In this document: piece after piece, positions 29,346 to 35,535 of the stretch | Numbering within the stretch: the stretch's first letter is position 1 | How the letters are laid out: each line of letters begins with the position of its first letter | Assembly: GCA_938041625.1 (NCBI GenBank) | Contig: CALISK010000200.1 | Coordinates: forward strand, 1-35,535 | Direction: 5' to 3' | DNA from: an uncultured Tenacibaculum sp. | Lineage (GTDB): Bacteria > Bacteroidota > Bacteroidia > Flavobacteriales > Flavobacteriaceae | DNA: 35,535 nt | Notes under the pieces: model-generated | The model's input: the letters and a program-made list of their open reading frames with translations, nothing else | Database searches by the model: none | What the model was told of the DNA's origin: nothing | Made by a program: the position numbers and the translations under genes

Positions 29346-30773
29346 TTATTCTAAAAAAGATTCTTCTTTAAAACCTATTAAATACAATTTTTCTTGAGCT
29401 CTAGTAATTGCTGTATATAGCCATCTTAAATATTCTGTACTTAAACCATCTGGCAAATAAGGCTGTTCTATAAAAATAGTTTTCCATTGCCCTCCTTGCG
29501 ATTTATGACAGGTCATAGCGTATGAAAACTTCACTTGTAAGGCATTAAAAAACTTATTCTTTTTTACCCCCATAAATTGTTTATACTTCGATTTCTCATC
29601 TGCAAAATCTTCTTTAACCGCATTATATAATTTATTAGACTCCTCATAAGTTAATGAAGGAGTTTCACTTGTTAAAGTATCTAATAACAAAACCGTATCA
29701 AAAGGTTTCATATCTGGATAATCAATCATCCTAATTTCTACTTCTGCAAATTTAAACCCGTACAATTCTTTTATTTCTTGAATACGCATTACTTCACAAA
29801 TATCTCCATTCGCTATAAAACCAGCAGAAGAAGATTCTTTTAACCAAAAATAATTATTTTTAACAACCATTACATAATCTCCTACCGAAATTTCATTTTC
29901 TTGTCCACGTATTTTAGTTCTAATTTGATCATTATATTGGTTTGCCCTTTTATTAGAACGAACTATAATTGCAGTATCCTCTACTCCTATTTCTCCATCA
30001 TAAGCCTGTGTAATAGCATCTTGTATATCATAACCATCTTGTAACCTTATAACATCTGGATAGTTAACATCAAATTTAAAATCAATTCCATCATTTTGAA
30101 TCAACAACCGTAAATCGGTTGCGTTTTCTAAAATTCCTGAATCTTGTTGTTGTCGTACTACCTCATCTAATTCTATTTCAGAAACATCTTTATTATAATT
30201 AAGTGATAATTTATCTGCATCTAAAGCCGGACTTACATTTAATTTTACGGGTGGCAATTGTGCTGTGTCCCCAATAAAAACAAGTTTACAATTATTTCCT
30301 GAATATACATAAGAGATTAAATCATCTAAAACAGATCCGTTTTCAAACAATTTAGCATTCTGAACTTGATCAGATATCATAGAAGCCTCATCAACTATAA
30401 ACAACGTATTGGTATGTTTATTTGGTTGCATTACAAAACTTACCCCTCCGTTAGATTGTTTTTTTGGAAAATATATTTTCTTATGTATCGTAAATGCTTG
30501 CCTCTTAGAATAACCAGAAATTACCTTAGCAGCTCTACCTGTAGGTGCTAATAGTACCGCTTTTACGCCTACTTTCCATAAACTATGAACTACTGTACTT
30601 ATAACGGTAGTTTTACCTGTACCAGCATATCCTTTTAATAAAAAAAGGGCTCGATTATTTTTATCAAAAACGAACTCAGAAAGCTCATTAATTAATGCTA
30701 ATTGTTTTGATGTAGGGTCATAAGAAAACTTCTGAATTACCTCTTTGTGAAAATCACCTGCAGTTTTAATCAT
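29346..30773 (-). CDS. ATP-dependent RecD-like DNA helicase (AAA, UvrD C-terminal)
   Basis: Walker A LLKGYAGTGKTTV; FIVDEASMISD; VFIGDTAQLPPV; YAMTCHKSQGGQW; LYTAITRAQEKLYLIG. Confidence 0.95.
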   Translation of the reverse strand: MIKTAGDFHKEVIQKFSYDPTSKQLALINELSEFVFDKNNRALFLLKGYAGTGKTTVISTVVHSLWKVGVKAVLLAPTGRAAKVISGYSKRQAFTIHKKIYFPKKQSNGGVSFVMQPNKHTNTLFIVDEASMISDQVQNAKLFENGSVLDDLISYVYSGNNCKLVFIGDTAQLPPVKLNVSPALDADKLSLNYNKDVSEIELDEVVRQQQDSGILENATDLRLLIQNDGIDFKFDVNYPDVIRLQDGYDIQDAITQAYDGEIGVEDTAIIVRSNKRANQYNDQIRTKIRGQENEISVGDYVMVVKNNYFWLKESSSAGFIANGDICEVMRIQEIKELYGFKFAEVEIRMIDYPDMKPFDTVLLLDTLTSETPSLTYEESNKLYNAVKEDFADEKSKYKQFMGVKKNKFFNALQVKFSYAMTCHKSQGGQWKTIFIEQPYLPDGLSTEYLRWLYTAITRAQEKLYLIGFKEESFLE

Positions 30774-30839
30774 ATTTCAAATAAATCATCAAAGATAAAT
30801 GTAATTATAAAAATTGTTTTCATGATTGAAAAAAAATTG

Positions 30840-30847
30840 TAGATTTG
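30840..30847 (+). promoter_or_regulatory. Possible Bacteroidota -7 element tagatttg (TAnnTTTG)
   Basis: Exact match about 31 nt before ATG 30878; upstream TTG spacing is not ideal. Confidence 0.4.
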
Positions 30848-30877
30848 CGAATATCACACTTAAAAAATCTAAACACA

Positions 30878-31612
30878 ATGAATTTAATATTAATGATCAT
30901 AGCTGCTGTTGTTGTTGCTGTTCTATTAGCTATTCTAATAGTTAAGTTTATTCCTTTAAAACTAAGGCCTTTAGTTTCTATACTTTTATTAGCTGTATCG
31001 GTGTATTTAGGATACTTAATTTATAATGGTGTTATGGAACCTATTAGATTTAATGTTGAAAAGAAGGTTCGTTATGCTAAAGTTATAAAACAGCTTAAAT
31101 TAATAAGAAAAGCTGAATTAAAATACAAAGAGTCTAAAGGTGTTTACACTAAAAGTAAAGATAAACTAATTAACTTTATCGAAAACGATTCTTTAGTCTT
31201 GACAGAAACAATCAATTACACTGAAATGGAAAAAAGAGGAGCTATTGAAGTTGAAGTTTCTAAAAAAAGAATAGATACGACTGGATATGATCAAGTTCTT
31301 AAATTCTTTAAAGGAGAAGATTACAAAGGTATGTTTAAAGTACCTGAATCTGATAAAGAATTTGAGATCGGTATTGGAGAAACAGAAAAAATACCTGGAT
31401 TATTTGTTCCTTTATTTCAAGCTAAAACAGAAAAAAAGGATGTTTTAAAAGGTTTGCCTGTCCATTTAGTAAAACAAGAATTAGAAGCTCTTGAAGCTGA
31501 TCAAATAAAAGGAGCTTACATTTCTGTAGGATCTTTAGAAGAAGTATCAACTGGTGGTAACTGGCCTCCATTTTATGATCTAGCAGATGCAAAAGCTAAC
31601 GCAAAGAAATAA
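30878..31612 (+). CDS. hypothetical membrane protein, 244 aa
   Basis: MNLILMIIAAVVVAVLLAILIVKF N-terminus; the track used an upstream TTG at 30845. Confidence 0.8.
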   Translation: MNLILMIIAAVVVAVLLAILIVKFIPLKLRPLVSILLLAVSVYLGYLIYNGVMEPIRFNVEKKVRYAKVIKQLKLIRKAELKYKESKGVYTKSKDKLINFIENDSLVLTETINYTEMEKRGAIEVEVSKKRIDTTGYDQVLKFFKGEDYKGMFKVPESDKEFEIGIGETEKIPGLFVPLFQAKTEKKDVLKGLPVHLVKQELEALEADQIKGAYISVGSLEEVSTGGNWPPFYDLADAKANAKK

Positions 31613-32411
31613 AAACTTTACATCAGAAAATAAAAATCTATCCATCCAATTTAGTTTGGATGGATTTTCTTTTTGTATCAAAGACGCTATTTCTGAAGAG
31701 ATTGCTCTACTTTCTGAATATGTTTTCACTAATAAATTAGAAACACCTAATTTATTATTAGAAAAAATTAAATCTATATTCGAAAGTGATGAAGATTTAC
31801 AAGCTAACTTTAAAAAAGTAAAAGCAGTTCATTTAAATCAACTAGTTACTCAGGTACCTAATGAATATTTTGATGATGCAAATTTAAAGTCATATTTAAA
31901 TTATAATATAAAAACACTTGCTTCTGATTATATTACCTATGATAATTTACAAAGTATTGATGCAAAAAATGTATTCATTCCTTATGTAAATATTAATAAC
32001 TTTTTATTTCAAAATTTTGGCGAGTTTGAATTTGAACATCATTCTACAATTTTAATAAATAAGTTAGTTAAAAAATATGAAAATAGTTCTAATGATCTTA
32101 TTCTTGTTAATGTTGTATACGATCATATAGATGTAATAGTACTTAAAAAAGGAACTTTTTGCATGTATAATTCATTTCACTTTACAACTAAAGAAGATTT
32201 TTTATATTATATTCTTTTCTCTGCCGAGCAATTAAATCTTAACTTGAAAGAATTAGAACTTATATTTGTAGGAAATATTACTAAAGAATTTACTTCTTAT
32301 CAGATTATAAGTGATTATTTAAAAAATATTAGTTTTTTACAGCCTAGTTATGATTTTTTAGACGAAGCTGAACATTTTTTTCCACATTCAAATTATATTT
32401 TACTATCATAA
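31587..32411 (+). CDS. DUF3822 family protein
   Basis: Actin-like fold pattern; conserved position immediately before rsmD; overlaps the preceding gene by 26 nt. Confidence 0.8.
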   Translation: MQKLTQRNKNFTSENKNLSIQFSLDGFSFCIKDAISEEIALLSEYVFTNKLETPNLLLEKIKSIFESDEDLQANFKKVKAVHLNQLVTQVPNEYFDDANLKSYLNYNIKTLASDYITYDNLQSIDAKNVFIPYVNINNFLFQNFGEFEFEHHSTILINKLVKKYENSSNDLILVNVVYDHIDVIVLKKGTFCMYNSFHFTTKEDFLYYILFSAEQLNLNLKELELIFVGNITKEFTSYQIISDYLKNISFLQPSYDFLDEAEHFFPHSNYILLS

Positions 32412-32948
32412 ATGCGTATTATTTCAGGAAAACATAAAAGTAAACGAATTACAGCTCCCAAAAACCTACCTGTACGTCCAACTACAGACATGGCAAAAGA
32501 GTCTTTATTCAATATTTTAAATAATCTATATTATTTCGATTCTATTTCAGTATTAGACCTATTTGCTGGTACTGGTAACATCAGTTATGAATTTGCTTCT
32601 AGAGGTACAGAAACTATCTATGCTGTAGATGGTCACTTCGGTTGTATTAAATTTATAAATAAAACAGCTGACGATTTAGAAATGGACATTACTACTTTTA
32701 AAAGCGATGTCTATAAATTTTTAGAAAAAACATCTTTAAAAACTGATGTTATTTTTGCTGATCCACCTTATGATTTTGAAGAAGAAAAATTTCTTTCTAT
32801 CGTAAATCTCGTTTTTGAAAAAGAATTACTTAACGAAGAAGGTGTACTTGTTGTAGAACATTCTAAACATACTGATATATCAAAACACCCAAAGTTTAGT
32901 TATGATAAACGTTATGGAGGTAATGTTTTTAGTTTCTTTGAATTTTAA
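32412..32948 (+). CDS. rsmD: 16S rRNA (guanine(966)-N(2))-methyltransferase RsmD
   Basis: MRIISGKHKSKRI, RPTTDMAKESLFNIL, VLDLFAGTGNISYEFASRG, DVIFADPPYDF. Confidence 0.95.
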   Translation: MRIISGKHKSKRITAPKNLPVRPTTDMAKESLFNILNNLYYFDSISVLDLFAGTGNISYEFASRGTETIYAVDGHFGCIKFINKTADDLEMDITTFKSDVYKFLEKTSLKTDVIFADPPYDFEEEKFLSIVNLVFEKELLNEEGVLVVEHSKHTDISKHPKFSYDKRYGGNVFSFFEF

Positions 32949-32974
32949 TTCTTTTAGAATTATATATAATAGAG

Positions 32975-32995
32975 CAAGGGGTTTTTAACCCCTTG
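32975..32995. terminator. Hairpin caaggggtt-ttt-aaccccttg downstream of rsmD
   Basis: 9-bp perfect stem 27 nt after the rsmD stop; weak T-tract. Confidence 0.6.
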
Positions 32996-33151
32996 ATTAA
33001 ATTTTCACCTTAATATCATACTCTTTTTCAAACGATACTACTTTTTCAAAAATTTAATATAAACAGACACTTTCTTCGTTTATTTCTACAATTATAAATT
33101 TAACATTCTTGTTTTTCATATTTTCTGTTATTTTAGCTAAAAAAACAACTT

Positions 33152-33703
33152 ATGGTATATTTAGTAGTATTAGCAATCATTATTTTATCATTCTTTTACG
33201 GAGTTTCTGTATACAATAGCTTAGTTAGAAAAAAAACAGAGATGGAAGAAGGTTGGAGTAGCATTGATGTTTTTTTAAAGAAACGATACGATTTAATTCC
33301 TAATTTAATGGAAACTGTAAAAGGGTATGCTAGCCATGAAAAAGAATTATTTGAAAACATTACTAAAGCACGAAATTTAGCACAAAATGCTTCTTCTGTT
33401 AATGAACAAGGTCAAGCTGAAAATGCTTTAAAAAATTCAATGATGAATCTTTTTGCTATCGCAGAAAACTATCCTGAATTAAAAGCTAATCAAAACTTTA
33501 GTGAGTTACAAAATGAATTGACTTCTTTAGAAGAGGAAATAGAAATGACTCGTAGATATTATAATGGAACTGTAAAAGAAAATAATATTTCTATTGAAAG
33601 TTTTCCTTCTAACATTATTGCGAATATGTTTAACTTTGATAAAGGAGACTTTTTTGAAATTAGTAATGCTACAGAAAGAGAACCTGTAAAAATTTCATTC
33701 TAA
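33152..33703 (+). CDS. lemA: LemA family protein
   Basis: YNSLVRKKTEMEEGWSSIDVFLKKRYDLIPNLMETVKGYASHEKELFENITKAR. Confidence 0.95.
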   Translation: MVYLVVLAIIILSFFYGVSVYNSLVRKKTEMEEGWSSIDVFLKKRYDLIPNLMETVKGYASHEKELFENITKARNLAQNASSVNEQGQAENALKNSMMNLFAIAENYPELKANQNFSELQNELTSLEEEIEMTRRYYNGTVKENNISIESFPSNIIANMFNFDKGDFFEISNATEREPVKISF

Positions 33704-33716
33704 TTCTTTTTATTTT

Positions 33717-34877
33717 ATGAAGCGGAATATATATGCTACTTATGACGTATTTCCTAGTGCTAAAGGAGCCTCTACACATATTAAAGAAATGATTTTAGAA
33801 GCTTCTAATCATTGTGATGAACTTCAATTATTTTGCCTAAGAGGAAACAACTCTTTACCAGCTGTGCAAACAGATGGAAAGGTTTTTATAAAACGTTATT
33901 ACAACGAAGAAAAATTAAATTACTTACAAAAAGCATCTCTTTTTTCTAAGCAATTATATATTGATGTTCAAAAAAACAAGGAAACGATACAGGTAGGTCA
34001 TTTTAGAGATATTTGGAGTGGTATGGGCATGGTTATGGAACCTAGTATCAAAACAATTTTTGAAGTAAACGCATTAACTTCTTTAGAATTACCTTATAGA
34101 TACCCTAATTTAACGCCTTCTTTTTTACAGAAAATGAGAGACTTAGAATCTCAATGTTTAAACAAAGCAGATATAATTATAACTCCTTCAAATGTAACTA
34201 AAGAGTATTTAAAAAATGCATATGACATTCATGAAGATAAAATAACTCTTATTCCTAATGGAACTCATATTCCTAATACATTTGAAAAACCTGAAGATGC
34301 TCCCAATAAATATATCATATATTTCGGTGCTATTCAACCTTGGCAAGGTGTAGATGTACTACTAAAAGCAATGACTTATTTAGAAGATTTTAAAGATTTA
34401 AAATTAGTTATTTGTTTATCTGTAAAAGAAAGAGCTTTTAAACCATTTAAAAAACTAGTAGAAAAATTAAACCTACAAGAACGAGTTATTTTAAAATCTA
34501 AATTAAAAAAGAATGAGTTATATAATTACATCCATTTTGCTGAGGCTTCTGTAGCTCCTTTAAAAGCTTGTGATAGAAATATAATCCAAGGTTGTTCTCC
34601 TTTAAAAATTCTTGAAACTATGGCTTGTAAAACTGCTTTAATAGCTTCTGAATTACCTGTTGTAAATGAATTAGTTTCAGAAAAAGAAGCTTTACTTTTT
34701 GAACCTGATAGAGAACAAGATTTAGCAAGATGCATTCGTTTTATATTAGATTCACCAGAAAAAAAAGTAGAATATGTAACAAATGCATTTAAAAAAGTTA
34801 AAAAAGATTTTCTTTGGGATATGCAAAAAGAAAAATTAAAAAAAGTGTATGAAAAATTAATTGTTGCTCATGAATAG
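33717..34877 (+). CDS. glycosyltransferase family 4-like
   Basis: YFGAIQPWQGVDVLLKAM, GCSPLKILETMACKTALIASELPVVNELV. Confidence 0.9.
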   Translation: MKRNIYATYDVFPSAKGASTHIKEMILEASNHCDELQLFCLRGNNSLPAVQTDGKVFIKRYYNEEKLNYLQKASLFSKQLYIDVQKNKETIQVGHFRDIWSGMGMVMEPSIKTIFEVNALTSLELPYRYPNLTPSFLQKMRDLESQCLNKADIIITPSNVTKEYLKNAYDIHEDKITLIPNGTHIPNTFEKPEDAPNKYIIYFGAIQPWQGVDVLLKAMTYLEDFKDLKLVICLSVKERAFKPFKKLVEKLNLQERVILKSKLKKNELYNYIHFAEASVAPLKACDRNIIQGCSPLKILETMACKTALIASELPVVNELVSEKEALLFEPDREQDLARCIRFILDSPEKKVEYVTNAFKKVKKDFLWDMQKEKLKKVYEKLIVAHE

Positions 34878-35535
34878 ACAAGGTAATGTTTTAAATAAAG
34901 AACAATATACTGGTGCTCCTATAGAAAGAGCTCATTTACATAGAGGTTTTAACTCTAAGAAAACGCCTATTAAATGGGTTCGTTTTTTTAGAGCCTGTGT
35001 TTTACAACGTAAAGTAGCCGAAGAGAAAAAGAGTGAAAAGATCAAAAAAACTTGGAAAAACTTTTTCATATATGCTGCAATGGTTATCATATCTTTTTTC
35101 TTAGTTTTTCCTTTATTTCCTTTTGCTAGACCTTTAATGCCTTTTTTATTCCTATCTATTTTTATTTTCTTAATTGTTGCTATTGTTATCAACTATAGAA
35201 GTAATAGTAGATTCAATAAAAACTTCACAGAAGGTTTTGATTTTTTTGCCGATTACTTTTCTGCCTTTTTTACACTTATTGAAGAAGATTTACAGCCGCA
35301 ATCTAAAATAGCTTTAGATGCTAACTTAAAAAACACTGTTTCTAAAGAAAATTTTATTCAAAAAGAGGTTTATGAAAGCGATACTTATGGTTTCGTTTCT
35401 GGAAAACAAAATTTCTATGAACGTGCTATTAGTAGAGGTTCTTGTTTCTTCAACGATGGATCTTTAGTTTCCTTTCAGTTTACAGAAAAAATTAGAGAGC
35501 GAATTGTTAACAAAAGAGGACGCATAAGTGGTAAG
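34870..35535 (+). CDS. partial membrane protein running off the window (LemA-associated DUF3137-like candidate)
   Basis: Open frame from ATG 34870 (MNRQGNVLNKEQYTGAPIERAHLHRGF...) to the window end with no stop; overlaps the GT stop; missing from the ORF track because it is unterminated. Confidence 0.8.
   Translation, partial: MNRQGNVLNKEQYTGAPIERAHLHRGFNSKKTPIKWVRFFRACVLQRKVAEEKKSEKIKKTWKNFFIYAAMVIISFFLVFPLFPFARPLMPFLFLSIFIFLIVAIVINYRSNSRFNKNFTEGFDFFADYFSAFFTLIEEDLQPQSKIALDANLKNTVSKENFIQKEVYESDTYGFVSGKQNFYERAISRGSCFFNDGSLVSFQFTEKIRERIVNKRGRISGK

Noticed and set aside
34932-35192. 86-aa minus-strand ORF near the window end
   Set aside because: Antisense to the open membrane-protein frame starting at 34870.
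1-35535. CRISPR array, tRNA, rRNA or IS element
   Set aside because: No regular direct-repeat/spacer pattern, cloverleaf or transposase recognised by eye; a tool scan would be needed to exclude small cases.

Overview
AT-rich Bacteroidota (Flavobacteriaceae-like) chromosomal window with four parts. (1) About 1-3600: three + strand ORFs (hypothetical protein, beta-lactamase-fold serine hydrolase, small membrane protein). They sit among short inverted repeats and a recurring ACAATGGC motif, which looks like an integrase-less gene-cassette array. (2) About 4.2-25.3 kb: 23 consecutive minus-strand genes, mostly lineage-specific lipoproteins, exported proteins and small cytosolic proteins. They include a SUFU-like protein, a DUF3239-like membrane protein, WG-repeat, SH3-like and LRR proteins and a CapA-like lipoprotein. 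This resembles an orphan (toxin-less) immunity or accessory island. (3) A PIG-L deacetylase/GATase-like protein and a DUF3829-type lipoprotein, divergently transcribed around a perfect 16-bp palindromic repeat. (4) A conserved housekeeping end: RecD-like helicase, membrane protein, DUF3822 protein, RsmD, LemA, glycosyltransferase and one ORF running off the window. No rRNA, tRNA, CRISPR array, transposase or integrase was recognised. Family names come from reading the translations by eye; no searches were run.
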